Shown: positions 34,823 to 43,460 of the stretch, piece after piece | Position numbering within the stretch: position 1 is the stretch's first letter | How the letters are laid out: every line of letters begins with the position of its first letter | Assembly: GCF_003258945.1 (NCBI RefSeq) | Contig: NZ_QLIX01000008.1 | Location: 1-64,000, forward strand | DNA length: 64,000 nt | DNA from: Roseicella frigidaeris | GTDB lineage: Bacteria; Pseudomonadota; Alphaproteobacteria; Acetobacterales; Acetobacteraceae | Direction of reading: 5' to 3' | The notes under the pieces: generated by a model | Told to the model about the DNA's origin: nothing | The model's database searches: none | What the model saw: the letters and a program-made list of their open reading frames with translations, nothing else | Translations under genes and position numbers: made by a program

Positions 34823-35756
34823 AGCGGCCGAAGTCCTCGGGGCCCATCGGCCGCGGCGCGCTGCCGATCTCGCGCAGCTTCGCCTGCACCGAGGCCTCGC
34901 CCAGGGCGCGCAGGGTGGCGCCGGCCACCGCCTCGATCACCGGCCGCGGCACCTTGGCCGGCGCCTGCAGGCCGAACCAGGCCACCGCCTCGAAGCCCTT
35001 GAGGCCGAGCGTCGCGCCCGCCTCGGCCACGGTCGGCGTCTCCGGCGCGGTGAACCAGCGCTCCTTCGAGGTGACGGCGAGCAGGCGGAGCGCGCCGGAG
35101 GCGAGGTGCGGCAGATAGGCCGGCAGGTTGTCCACCGCCACCTGCAGGCGCCCGGCGAGCAGCTCGGGGATCACCGCGCCGGTGCCGCGATAGGGCACGT
35201 GCTGCAGGTCGATGCCGGCGCGGGCCTTCAGCAGCTCGCCGCAGAGATGGCCGGAGGTGCCGTTGCCCGGCGTGCCGTAATTCATGCCGCCCGGATCGCC
35301 CTTGGCCAGGGCGACCAGCTCCGCCAGGCTTTGCGCCGGCACCCGGGCATCGACGATGACGCCGTTCGCCACCTCGTTCACCAGGGCGATCGGCGCCAGG
35401 TCCTTCTGCGGATCGTAGGGCAGCTTCTGGTAGAGATACTGGTTGATGCTGGCCGTGCCGATGGTGGCCATCAGCAGGGTGTGGCCGTCCGGCTCCGCCT
35501 TGGCGACGGCATCGGCACCGAGATTGCCGCCGGCGCCGGCACGGTTGTCGATCACCACCGGCTGGCCGAGCAGGGTGCCGATCTGCTCGGCGATGACCCG
35601 GGCGGTCACGTCCGTGGCGCCGCCGGCCTGGAAGGGCACGATGAGGCGGATCGGGCGGTTCGGCCAGGCGCCGGTCGCGGCCGGCTGGGCCTGCAGCAGC
35701 CGCGGCGCGGCGAGGAGGGGAAGGGCGCCCAGGAGGGTGCGGCGGGGGGTCCTCAT
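34758..35756 (-). CDS. Bug/TctC-family tripartite tricarboxylate transporter receptor
   Basis: A 332-residue receptor; leader MRTPRRTLLGALPLLAAPRL. Motifs: IRLIVPFQAGGATDVTARVI, VVIDNRAGAGGNLGADAVAK, DGHTLLMATIGTASINQYLY, NYGTPGNGTSGHL and HVPYRGTGAVIPELLAG. Conserved Asp in ATD as in carboxylate-binding Bug proteins. Its 3' end overlaps the asmA 3' end by 65 bp on the opposite strand. It follows another Bug gene (35860-36846) by about 100 bp on the same strand, forming a second receptor pair like that at 5.3-7.4 kb. Confidence 0.93.
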   Translation of the reverse strand: MRTPRRTLLGALPLLAAPRLLQAQPAATGAWPNRPIRLIVPFQAGGATDVTARVIAEQIGTLLGQPVVIDNRAGAGGNLGADAVAKAEPDGHTLLMATIGTASINQYLYQKLPYDPQKDLAPIALVNEVANGVIVDARVPAQSLAELVALAKGDPGGMNYGTPGNGTSGHLCGELLKARAGIDLQHVPYRGTGAVIPELLAGRLQVAVDNLPAYLPHLASGALRLLAVTSKERWFTAPETPTVAEAGATLGLKGFEAVAWFGLQAPAKVPRPVIEAVAGATLRALGEASVQAKLREIGSAPRPMGPEDFGRFIASENAKWSEVVRISGARLE

Positions 35757-35859
35757 GGGGCGGGGCGGTTAGCCCGCGGCGGCGGCGGCGGCAAGGCCGC
35801 GCCGGCCGGGGATGGCGGCGGGCGCTCCCCGTGGTGCAGGGGAGCGCCGCGCCGGCGGC

Positions 35860-36846
35860 TCATTCCGCCGAGGCGCCCGATCGCCTGACCACCTCGGCCC
35901 ATTTGGCGACCTCGGCGCGGACGAAGGCCTTGAAGGCGGCCGGGCTGGTGCCGCCATCCGCCGTCAGCCCCGGCGGCATGCCGCCGAGATCGCCGACCTT
36001 CTCGCGCGTCCCCGGCTCTTTCATGATCGCATCCATCTCGCGGCCGAGCCGGTCGATGATCGGCTGCGGCGTCTTCAGTGGCGCCTGGAGGCCGAACCAG
36101 GCGGTGGCCAGCACCTCCGGGAAGCCCGCCTCGGCGGTGGTCGGCACCTCCGGCAGGGCGGGCGAGCGGATCTTCGTCGTGACCGCGAGCGGCCGCAGCC
36201 TGCCGTCGCGGATATGGCCGATCACCGAGGGGAGGTTGTCGACCCCGACCTCGATCCGGCCGGCGATCACCTCCTGCAGCATCGGCCCGGCCCCGCGGAA
36301 GGGCACATGGATGAGGTCGATGCCGGCCACTGCCTTCAGCAGCTCGCCCGTCATGTGCAGCGAGGTCCCGGCGCCCGAGCTGCCGTAATTGAGTTGCCCG
36401 GGCTTCTTCCTGGCGAGGTCGACCAGCTCCCGCAGCGTCTTCACCGGCAGGGCGTTGGTGACGAAGATCAGGTTCGGCACCTGCGTCATCAGCCCGACAT
36501 CGATCAGGTCGTCGGGCTTGTAGGGCATCTTGGCGCCGTAGAGGCTGTAGTTGATGGCGCCGGAGGAGACGGTGCCCATCAGCAGCGTGTAGCCGTCCGG
36601 CTCGGCCTTCACGACATAGTCCGAGCCGACATTGCCGCCGGCGCCCGGGCGGTTCTCGACCACCACGGGCTGGCCGAGATGCGCCGTCAGGCGCTCGGCG
36701 AGGATGCGGGCGGCGATGTCGGTGGTGCCGGCCGGGGTGAAGGGCACGACGATCCGCACCGGCCGGGAGGGCCAGGCCTCCTCGGCCCCGGCGGGGATGG
36801 CGAGCAGCCCGGCGCTGGCGGCCAGCGCGGCACGGCGGGTGATCAT
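35860..36846 (-). CDS. Bug/TctC-family tripartite tricarboxylate transporter receptor
   Basis: A 328-residue receptor with Tat-type leader MITRRAALAASAGLLAIPAG and cleavage near GAEEA. Motifs: VRIVVPFTPAGTTDIAARIL, VVVENRPGAGGNVGSDYVVK, DGYTLLMGTVSSGAINYSLY, NYGSSGAGTSLHM and HVPFRGAGPMLQEVIAG. A strong RBS (gggaggaga) precedes the ATG. A TACAAT box and a GCATTCC/GGAACGC inverted repeat lie 60-90 bp upstream. No channel genes adjoin. Paralogous to the next receptor downstream. Confidence 0.94.
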   Translation of the reverse strand: MITRRAALAASAGLLAIPAGAEEAWPSRPVRIVVPFTPAGTTDIAARILAERLTAHLGQPVVVENRPGAGGNVGSDYVVKAEPDGYTLLMGTVSSGAINYSLYGAKMPYKPDDLIDVGLMTQVPNLIFVTNALPVKTLRELVDLARKKPGQLNYGSSGAGTSLHMTGELLKAVAGIDLIHVPFRGAGPMLQEVIAGRIEVGVDNLPSVIGHIRDGRLRPLAVTTKIRSPALPEVPTTAEAGFPEVLATAWFGLQAPLKTPQPIIDRLGREMDAIMKEPGTREKVGDLGGMPPGLTADGGTSPAAFKAFVRAEVAKWAEVVRRSGASAE

Positions 36847-37339
36847 GGCTCAGGTCTCCTCCCGGTCTCCGGTTCGCGGCCGCTGGCGGCAGCCGAACGC
36901 CGGCGCATTGTAGTATCATTCGCATTCCGGAACGCCATGCCGGCGAGGCCCGGAAGGCCGCCGCCAGCCTATCGCCCGGCCGGCCCGCCCGATCAATCCG
37001 GGCGCGGCGGGGATGCTGGCCGCCAGGACGTGCATGGCCGGTGAATGCCAGCGGGCCGGGCCAGGGCACGATCACATTCGGCAGATGAGCCGCGCCGCCC
37101 ATCCGCCCTTGCCACGCCGGCGCGAGCGGCCCGGGCCGGACCCGGGCGGCCCGCCCAGGCTGCCCCGGCCGCGGGGAACTCCGCAGCCGCCCGGCCGATC
37201 ACCCCAGGGCCTGCCGGGGGACGCCCGGCGGCAGAGGCTTGCCCGAAGGGTGGGGCCGCCTGTACGCAGCGCGCGACGAAGTCCTGTGGCCGCTGCATGA
37301 TGGGCAGAGGGTGATCGGGGCAGACGGGGGCACCGCCGG
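36847..37339. other. Intergenic region (about 490 bp) without a supported gene
   Basis: Lies between the divergently oriented Bug receptor and the glucan exporter. Open frames on both strands here are GC-driven and Pro/Arg/Gly-rich, with no recognisable family. The left 90 bp hold the receptor promoter candidate. The right end, tgatgggcagagggtgatcg, leads into the exporter start at 37340. I found no RNA gene. Confidence 0.6.
36907..36935 (-). promoter_or_regulatory. Candidate promoter and operator of the Bug receptor gene
   Basis: On the minus strand a good -10 match, TACAAT (36912-36907), stands out in otherwise GC-rich DNA. About ten bases further upstream is the near-perfect inverted repeat GCATTCC/GGAACGC (36922-36928 with 36929-36935, one mismatch), which would overlap the -35 region. 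No consensus TTGACA is seen, so the promoter may need an activator or be occluded by a repressor. Assignment is by eye only. Confidence 0.35.
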
Positions 37340-39124
37340 ATGCAACTTGTCAGGCTGTATGGACGCGTCCTGGGACTGCTGAAGCCCGACAAATGGGTGG
37401 CGATCGGGATGACGGTCGCCAATGTCGCCATGGCCGGGCTCGTCTTCCTCGAGCCGGTGCTGTTCGGCCGGGTGGTCGATGTGCTGACCCGCGCCGTCTA
37501 CATGACGCGCGAGGCGGTCTGGAACGAGGCGCTGGCCCTGCTCGCCCTCTGGGCTGCGGTCGGGCTTTCGGGGATCGGCGCCAATGTCGCGGTCTCGCTG
37601 CTCGCCGACCGCATGGCGCACCGCAACCGCCTGGCCGCCATGGCGCGCTACTTTCAGCACGTGCTCTCGCTGCCGCTCTCCTTCCACGGCGACATCCAGT
37701 CGGGCCGGCTGATGAAGGTGATGCTGACCGGCACCGACAACCTGTTCAGCATGTGGCTGAGCTTCTTCCGCGACCACATGTCGACCTTCATCGCGGCGCT
37801 GATCCTGATGCCGCTGACGCTGGCGATGAACTGGCGGCTCGGCCTGCTGCTGGTGGTGCTGGTGGTGGTCTTCGCGACGCTGATCACCCTGATCATCCAG
37901 AAGACCGAGAACGCCCAGGCGCAGGTGGAACGCTTCCAGACCCAGCTCGCCGGCAACGCCCAGGATGCGCTCTCCAACGTCGTCGTCGTGCAGTCCTTCA
38001 CTCGCCTGAACTCCGAGGCGCGGATGTTCGGCGACATCGTCCGGCAGGTGCTGGACCACCAATTCCCCGTGCTCAACTGGTGGGCGCTGGTCTCGGTGCT
38101 GACCCGCGCCGCCAGCACCATCACCACCATCTCGATCTTCATGCTGGGGACGGTGCTGCACCTCGACGGCAAGGCCTCGGTCGGCGAGATCGTCAGCTTC
38201 ATGGGCTTCGCCAACCTGGTCATCGGCAAGCTCGAGGCGGCGGTCGCCTTCGTCTCGCGCCTGGTCTTCCAGGCGCCGGCGATCCAGCAATTCTTCGAGG
38301 TGATGGACGCCGAGACCAGCGTGCCGGAGAAGCCCGGCGCCGTGCCGCTGCCGGCGGTGCAGGGCGAGGTCGCCTTCGAGAACGTCTCCTTCGCCTATCC
38401 GGGCGGGCCGCGCATCCTGGCCGATGTCTCCTTCCGTGCCGCGCCGGGCCGCACCCTGGCGCTGGTCGGCCAGACCGGGGCCGGCAAGTCCACCGCCATG
38501 GCCCTGTTGCAGCGCCTGTGGGACCCGGTCGGCGGGCGGGTGACCATCGATGGCCACGACCTGCGCGACATCACGATCGAGAGCCTGCGGCAGAATATCG
38601 GCGTGGTCTTCCAGGAGAGCATGCTCTTCAACCGGACGATCAGGGACAACCTGCTGGTCGGGCGGCCCGGCGCGACCCAGGACGAGATCGAGCGCGCCTG
38701 CCGGATGGCCGAGGCGCATGACTTCATCACCCGCCAGCCGCGCGGCTACGACACGATGGTGGGCGAGCGGGGCGCCAGCCTCTCGGGCGGGCAGCGGCAG
38801 CGGCTCGCCATCGCCCGCGCCCTGCTGAAGGACCCGCCGATCCTGATCCTGGACGAGGCGACCAGCGCGCTCGACGCCGCCACAGAGGCCCGGGTGCAGA
38901 AGGCGCTGAAGGCGCTGATGGCGGGCCGGACCACCTTCATCATCGCCCACCGGCTCTCCACCGTGCGCGACGCGGACGAGATCATGGTCTTCGATGCCGG
39001 GCACATCGTCGAGCGCGGCACCTTCGATGCCCTGGTTCGCCAGGGTGGCCGCTTCGCCGAGCTGGTGCGGACCCAGCTCACCAGCACCGAGCCGATGAAC
39101 GAGGCGGTGAAGGCCGCCGAATAG
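37340..39124 (+). CDS. ndvA: Glucan exporter ABC transporter, fused permease/ATPase (NdvA/ChvA-like)
   Basis: A 594-residue half-transporter that works as a homodimer. Residues 1-300 are six helices; the opening LVRLYGRVLGLLKPDKW and ANVAMAGLVFLEPVLFGRVV matches the cyclic beta-1,2-glucan exporter NdvA/ChvA. ATPase: Walker A GQTGAGKST near 376, Q-loop VVFQESMLFNRTI, signature [16 protein letters not shown] near 480, Walker B ILILDEATSALD, and FIIAHRLSTV. NdvA exports cyclic glucan to the periplasm. The synthase gene ndvB is not in the window, so a related polysaccharide or lipid substrate is possible. Confidence 0.88.
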   Translation: MQLVRLYGRVLGLLKPDKWVAIGMTVANVAMAGLVFLEPVLFGRVVDVLTRAVYMTREAVWNEALALLALWAAVGLSGIGANVAVSLLADRMAHRNRLAAMARYFQHVLSLPLSFHGDIQSGRLMKVMLTGTDNLFSMWLSFFRDHMSTFIAALILMPLTLAMNWRLGLLLVVLVVVFATLITLIIQKTENAQAQVERFQTQLAGNAQDALSNVVVVQSFTRLNSEARMFGDIVRQVLDHQFPVLNWWALVSVLTRAASTITTISIFMLGTVLHLDGKASVGEIVSFMGFANLVIGKLEAAVAFVSRLVFQAPAIQQFFEVMDAETSVPEKPGAVPLPAVQGEVAFENVSFAYPGGPRILADVSFRAAPGRTLALVGQTGAGKSTAMALLQRLWDPVGGRVTIDGHDLRDITIESLRQNIGVVFQESMLFNRTIRDNLLVGRPGATQDEIERACRMAEAHDFITRQPRGYDTMVGERGASLSGGQRQRLAIARALLKDPPILILDEATSALDAATEARVQKALKALMAGRTTFIIAHRLSTVRDADEIMVFDAGHIVERGTFDALVRQGGRFAELVRTQLTSTEPMNEAVKAAE

Positions 39125-39279
39125 CCCTCCGCCGCCGGCGGGACAGGTTGCGGGGCGCGTTTTCCTTGCAACCGGCCGGCCGGCGGGCGCAGCCTTCCGA
39201 CAAGGCGCGGAGCGGGCGCGGGGGAGCCTCGTCGCCCCCGCTCCGCGCCGCGGAAGGACGGCTCCGGGAGGGCAGGCAC

Positions 39280-39714
39280 GTGATCATTGGCGCGATCCTC
39301 AAGGGCAAGGGCACCGAGGTGATCTCGGTGGGCCCGGCCGATACGGTGCTGTCCGTCGCCCGCGTGCTGAGCGAGCGCCGCATCGGCGCCGCCCTGGTGC
39401 GCGATGCCGGCGGCGCGCTGCTCGGCATCGTCAGCGAGCGGGACATCGTGCGCGGCATGGCGGCGCATGGCCCGGGCACCACCGGTCGCTCGGTCGAGGA
39501 GTTCATGACGCGCGATCTCGTCACGGTGGCGCCGCAGACCCTGGTGACGCACGCCCTCGCCCTGGTCACCCGCCGCCGCATCCGCCACCTGCCGGTGCTC
39601 GACGGCGACCGGCTGGTCGGCCTGGTCTCGATCGGCGACCTGGTGAAGGCGCGGATCGACGAGGCGGAGCAGGAGGCCGAGGAGCTGAAGGCCTATGTCG
39701 CCGCGGCGGGATAG
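39280..39714 (+). CDS. CBS-domain pair protein
   Basis: A 144-residue cytosolic protein made of one tandem CBS pair (Bateman module). CBS1: GTEVISVGPADTVLSVARVL and GALLGIVSERDIVRGM; CBS2: MTRDLVTVAPQTLVTHALAL and RHLPVLDGDRLVGLVSIGDL. A short acidic helix (EAEQEAEELKAYV) ends it. Such stand-alone pairs bind adenosyl nucleotides and modulate partner proteins. I chose the GTG at 39280 with gggagg ahead of it. The exporter gene ends 155 bp upstream on the same strand. A different CBS protein (with BON) is at 45.0 kb. Confidence 0.88.
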   Translation: MIIGAILKGKGTEVISVGPADTVLSVARVLSERRIGAALVRDAGGALLGIVSERDIVRGMAAHGPGTTGRSVEEFMTRDLVTVAPQTLVTHALALVTRRRIRHLPVLDGDRLVGLVSIGDLVKARIDEAEQEAEELKAYVAAAG

Positions 39715-39809
39715 GCCGCGGGAGGCCCGGCGCCGGCCAGCTTGACCTGCCGCAAGGACGGCCGGCCGGGCTGGGCGGACACTCCCCCCATCGCAAGCGG
39801 AGGAGTCCG

Positions 39810-40061
39810 ATGAGCAACCGCAAGACCCTGCAGGCCCTGTTCGCCCATCCGGTCAGCGCCAATCTCGACCCGAAGCACGTCTTCGCGGCGATCGAGGATC
39901 TCGGCGCCGAGGTGACGCATGGCGGCCATGGCCAGATCATCGTCAGCCTCAACGGCCATACCCACGGCTTCCATGACAGCCGGCACAGCCTCTCGAAGGA
40001 CGAGGTGGTGGCGATCCGCCAGTTCCTGCTCGGCGCCGGGGTCGAGCCGCCGCGGCATTGA
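39810..40061 (+). CDS. Small HicA-like protein (orphan)
   Basis: An 83-residue basic, His-rich protein. The layout resembles the HicA mRNA-interferase fold (a small dsRNA-binding-domain fold): KTLQALFAHPVSANLDPKHV, then AAIEDLGAEVTHGGHGQIIV with the usual G-G/H strand, and an LNGHTHGFH segment where HicA carries its catalytic His strand. No hicB-like antitoxin gene is next to it. It might therefore be a domesticated RNA-binding protein rather than a toxin. A strong RBS (gcggaggag) is 6 bp before the ATG. Confidence 0.6.
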   Translation: MSNRKTLQALFAHPVSANLDPKHVFAAIEDLGAEVTHGGHGQIIVSLNGHTHGFHDSRHSLSKDEVVAIRQFLLGAGVEPPRH

Positions 40062-40148
40062 GCCCGGCCGCCCGGCCATGGCATGGGGCTTGCCGGGCCG
40101 GGCGCGCCGCGCCTTGATGGCGCGGCAGCCAGACCCGGGGTACCGACC

Positions 40149-41132
40149 ATGCCGATCTCCCGCCGCGCCGCCCTCGCGGCGCCCGCCTTCCTCGTCCTCG
40201 CCGGCGGCGCCCGCGCCGAGGGCGCGACCCGCTGGCAGATGGCCACGCCCTATCCGGACGGGAATTTCCACACCCGCAACATCCGCGAATTCGCCGAGGA
40301 CATCGAGAAATCGACGGGCGGCCGCCTGGCGATCTCGGTGCACAGCAACGCCTCGCTGCTGCCCATGCCGCAGATCAAGCGCGGCGTGCAGACCGGCCAG
40401 GTGCAGCTCGGCGAGGTCCTGCTCGCGGCCTATTCCAACGAGGACCCCTTCTTCGACGCCGATTCGCTGCCCTTCCTGGCGCCCGACCTCCCCGGCGCCC
40501 GCAAGCTGGCCGGGCTGCAGCGGCCCTATATCGAGCAGCGATTCGCCAAGCAGGGCGTCTCGCTCCTCTACACGGTGGGCTGGCCGGCCGCGGGCTTCTA
40601 CACCCAGGTGCCGATCACCAGCCTCGACGTTTTCAAGGGCAGCCGCTTCCGCACCTTCAGCCCGATGACCAACCGCTTCGCCGCCCTCATCCAGGCGAAT
40701 CCGGTGCTGGTGCAGCAGGCCGAGCTGGCCCAGGCCTTCGCCACCGGCATCGCCACCGCCATGGTGACGAGCGCGCAGACCGGCGTCGACACCTCCGCCT
40801 GGGACTACTGCAAGGTCTTCACGCCCGCGAATTTCTCCATGACGAAGAATGCGGTCATGGTCTCGCGCCGCGCCATGGAGGCGCTGCCGAAGGATGTGCA
40901 GGAGGCCGTCGCGGCCGCCGCCCTGCGCGCCGAGGATCGCGGCTGGGGCTATGCCAGGGACGCGCAGGAGGCGACGCAGGCGCGGCTGGCGGAGAAGGGC
41001 ATGACGATCGGCAGCATCCCGCCCGATGCCCTCGCCGCGCTGCGCAAGATCGGCGCGACCATGGCCGAGGAATGGGTCGCCAAGGCTGGGCCGGACGGGC
41101 GCAAGCTCATCGATTCGCTGCAGGCGGGGTAG
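40149..41132 (+). CDS. dctP: TRAP transporter substrate-binding protein DctP
   Basis: A 327-residue periplasmic receptor; leader MPISRRAALAAPAFLVLAGG. DctP-family features: ATRWQMATPYPDGNFHTRNI, FAEDIEKSTGGRLAISV, RGVQTGQVQLGEVLLAAYSN, the substrate Arg region SRFRTFSPMTNRF, and TSAQTGVDTSAWDYCK. These receptors bind organic acids, often dicarboxylates or sugar acids. It is first in a complete dctPQM operon. ATG at 40149. The gap to dctQ is 154 bp, longer than usual, with no gene. Confidence 0.92.
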   Translation: MPISRRAALAAPAFLVLAGGARAEGATRWQMATPYPDGNFHTRNIREFAEDIEKSTGGRLAISVHSNASLLPMPQIKRGVQTGQVQLGEVLLAAYSNEDPFFDADSLPFLAPDLPGARKLAGLQRPYIEQRFAKQGVSLLYTVGWPAAGFYTQVPITSLDVFKGSRFRTFSPMTNRFAALIQANPVLVQQAELAQAFATGIATAMVTSAQTGVDTSAWDYCKVFTPANFSMTKNAVMVSRRAMEALPKDVQEAVAAAALRAEDRGWGYARDAQEATQARLAEKGMTIGSIPPDALAALRKIGATMAEEWVAKAGPDGRKLIDSLQAG

Positions 41133-41286
41133 CGGCCGGCGAGAGCAGCCTCGGCAAGCGGCACGGCCTGCCCAAGCGCGCGGCAAGCCCGGCCTGCGCC
41201 GCCGCAAAGGAGGGGGCAGGGCCCCTTGCCTGGCCGGAAGGCCGCCCGCATCGTGCGGCCGTCGCTTTCCGGAAAGGGCGTTCCGC

Positions 41287-41820
41287 ATGCGCCGCCTGCT
41301 CGATGCCCTCTACGCCCTCGGGGCTGCGCTCGCCGCGCTGTCGCTCTTCGCCATCTTCCTCGTGATGATGGCGCAGGTCGCGATGCGCGAGATGGAGCGG
41401 CAGCTTCCCGCGGCGGATGACGTCAGCGCCTATCTCTGCGTCGCCACCACCTTCTTCGCCCTGGCTGCCACCTTCCGCCGCGGCGAGCTGATCCGCGTCG
41501 GCATGCTGATCGAGCGCCTCGGTCCCGGCGCCCGGCGCGTCGCCGAGGCCACGGTGCTGGTGCTGGCCGCGGTCATCATGGCCTATGTCACCCGCTGGAC
41601 CTTCTCCGACATGCTCTTCTCCTACGAGATCGAGGAGGTGGCGCAGGGCACGGTGCCCATCCCGCTCTGGATCCCGAAGCTCGCCATGCCGATCGGCGCC
41701 GGCCTGCTGCTGGTGGCGATCCTCGACGAGTTGGTGACGGTGCTGCGCGGCCGGAAGCCAGGCTATGTGGTGGCGGCCGAGGAACGCGCCGCCGCCGGCG
41801 ATTTCTCGGCGGAGGTCTGA
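41287..41820 (+). CDS. dctQ: TRAP transporter small permease DctQ
   Basis: A 177-residue inner-membrane protein with four helices: LYALGAALAALSLFAIFLVM, a second with LCVATTFFALAATFRRGE, VAEATVLVLAAVIMAYVTRW and KLAMPIGAGLLLVAILDELV. The amphipathic W/IP motif before the last helix (IPLWIPKLAMPIG) is typical of DctQ. It pairs with DctM to form the Na+-dependent channel. Stop at 41818-41820, 3 bp before the dctM GTG start. Confidence 0.92.
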   Translation: MRRLLDALYALGAALAALSLFAIFLVMMAQVAMREMERQLPAADDVSAYLCVATTFFALAATFRRGELIRVGMLIERLGPGARRVAEATVLVLAAVIMAYVTRWTFSDMLFSYEIEEVAQGTVPIPLWIPKLAMPIGAGLLLVAILDELVTVLRGRKPGYVVAAEERAAAGDFSAEV

Positions 41821-41823
41821 GCC

Positions 41824-43245
41824 GTGGATCTCCTCACCTTCGCCCTGCTGCTGCTGGTCCTGCTCTGCATCCTGCTCGGCGCCGGGCTGTGGATCTCGAT
41901 GTCGCTCGCCGCCGTCGGCTATGTGGCGATGACCTTCGTGCACCCGACGCCCGGCCTTTTCCTTGCCTCGGCCTTCTGGGAATCGACCGGCTCCTGGACG
42001 CTGGCGGCGCTGCCGATGTTCGTCTGGATGGGCGAGATCCTGTTCCGCACCAAGCTGTCGGAGGAGCTGTTCAACGGCCTCGCCCCCTGGGTGCGGCGCA
42101 TCCCGGGCGGGCTGCTGCACGTGAACATCCTCGCCTGCGGCATCTTCGGCAGCGTCTCCGGCTCGAGCGCGGCGACCTGCGCCACCGTCTCCAAGATCGC
42201 CCTGCCGGAGCTGAAGCGGCGCGGCTATGACGAGGATGTCGCGGTCGGCAGCCTCGCCACCTCGGGCACGCTCGGCATCCTCATCCCGCCCTCCATCATC
42301 ATGGTGGTCTATGCGGTGGCGGCCGAGGTCTCGATCATCCGCGTCTTCATCGCCGGCTGCCTGCCGGGGCTGATCGTGATGTTGCTGTTCAGCGCCTATA
42401 TCGCCATCTGGGCGATGCTGAACCCGGACAAGCAGCCGCCGCCGGAGCCGCGGATGCCGCTCGCCGCCAAGCTGCGGCAGAGCGCCCAGCTCATCCCCTG
42501 CACCATCCTCATCATCGTCGTCATCGGCACCATGTTCGCCGGCTGGGCCACGGCGACCGAGGCCGCGGCCTTCGGCGTGCTCGGCTCCCTGCTCATGGCG
42601 CTCGGGCGGCGCACCGGCTGGGGCGTGCTGGCGCTCGGTGCCCTGCTCTGGATCGGTGGGGTGATCGTGTTCCACCAGGCGATGGCCTTCGCCTTCTTCG
42701 CCCTGCTCGGCATCGCCGCCGGGGAGCGCATCCTGACCTGGGAGAATTTCCTCGACAGCGTGAAGGGCGCGACCCGGCTCTCCTGCATGATCATGTTCAT
42801 CCTGGCCGGCGCCGCCTTCCTGACCAAGGCGATGGCGCTGACCGGCATCCCGGCGGCGCTGGCCGAGGCGGTGGCGGCGATGAATCTCGGCCCCTACGGG
42901 CTGATCGCGGTGCTGACGGTGGTCTATGTCATCCTCGGCACCGCGCTCGACGGCGTCTCGATGATCGTGCTCACCACTTCCATCGTCATCCCGCTGGTGC
43001 AGCATGCGGGGTTCGACCTGGTCTGGTTCGGCATCTTCATCGTGCTGCTAGTCGAGATCGCCGAGATCACGCCGCCGGTCGGCTTCAACCTGTTCGTCAT
43101 GCAGACGATGACGGGCAAGGAGCAAACCGAGGTTGCCATGGCCTCGCTGCCCTTCTTCCTGATGCTGGTGCTGACGGTGGTGCTGTGCACCGTCTTCCCG
43201 GTGACGCTGGTCACCGGCCTGCCGGACTGGCTGCTGGCGCGATAG
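41824..43245 (+). CDS. dctM: TRAP transporter large permease DctM
   Basis: A 473-residue transport channel with about 12 helices. Landmarks: AGLWISMSLAAVGYVAMTF, GLLHVNILACGIFGSVSGSS, SGTLGILIPPSIIMVVYAV, GWATATEAAAFGVLG and the C-terminal EIAEITPPVGFNLFVMQ. The internal stretch GWGVLALGALLWIGGVIVFH is an insertion typical of one DctM subgroup. GTG start at 41824. The perfect hairpin of repeat copy D, followed by TGTTTT, begins 50 bp past the stop and probably ends the operon transcript. Confidence 0.93.
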   Translation: MDLLTFALLLLVLLCILLGAGLWISMSLAAVGYVAMTFVHPTPGLFLASAFWESTGSWTLAALPMFVWMGEILFRTKLSEELFNGLAPWVRRIPGGLLHVNILACGIFGSVSGSSAATCATVSKIALPELKRRGYDEDVAVGSLATSGTLGILIPPSIIMVVYAVAAEVSIIRVFIAGCLPGLIVMLLFSAYIAIWAMLNPDKQPPPEPRMPLAAKLRQSAQLIPCTILIIVVIGTMFAGWATATEAAAFGVLGSLLMALGRRTGWGVLALGALLWIGGVIVFHQAMAFAFFALLGIAAGERILTWENFLDSVKGATRLSCMIMFILAGAAFLTKAMALTGIPAALAEAVAAMNLGPYGLIAVLTVVYVILGTALDGVSMIVLTTSIVIPLVQHAGFDLVWFGIFIVLLVEIAEITPPVGFNLFVMQTMTGKEQTEVAMASLPFFLMLVLTVVLCTVFPVTLVTGLPDWLLAR

Positions 43246-43291
43246 GACAGCCTGACGACAGGGGCGCGCCTTCGCGCTTGCCTGCTCGCTA

Positions 43292-43460
43292 TGCTGGGCG
43301 CTTCCCGTGAACCGGCGTTCACGGGAAGCGCCCCAGACACTGTTTTCAGAACATCTTCACCCGATCAGGTAAGCCCACCTGATCGGGCTCTGCTCTGGCG
43401 CGTGATCGCTCGAGGTTGACTCACCGAAAGCGTGCATCACGCGACCAAACAATGCTCTAG
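43292..43460 (+). repeat. Dispersed repeat family 1, copy D (perfect hairpin 1, terminator-like)
   Basis: Hairpin 1 is a perfect 17-bp stem, GGGCGCTTCCCGTGAAC (43296-43312) / CGGC / GTTCACGGGAAGCGCCC (43317-43333), then agacactgttttcagaacatcttcacc. Hairpin 2 is CCCGATCAGGT (43360-43370) / 6-nt loop / ACCTGATCGGG (43377-43387). An outer module (gcgtgatcgctcgaggttgactcaccgaaagcgtg split over 43399-43455) is homologous to those of copies B and C. It ends in tgctctag, whose CTA is the stop of the lipoprotein gene. Hairpin 1 plus the T-run is well placed as terminator of dctPQM. Confidence 0.88.

Noticed and set aside
39810-40061. HicAB toxin-antitoxin module
   Set aside because: No HicB-like gene of about 70-150 codons sits on either side; neighbours are a CBS protein and dctP.
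43292-43460. CRISPR array or tRNA/ncRNA in the hairpin-rich intergenic region
   Set aside because: The palindromes belong to a dispersed modular repeat, not a regularly spaced array, and no cloverleaf or cas gene is visible.
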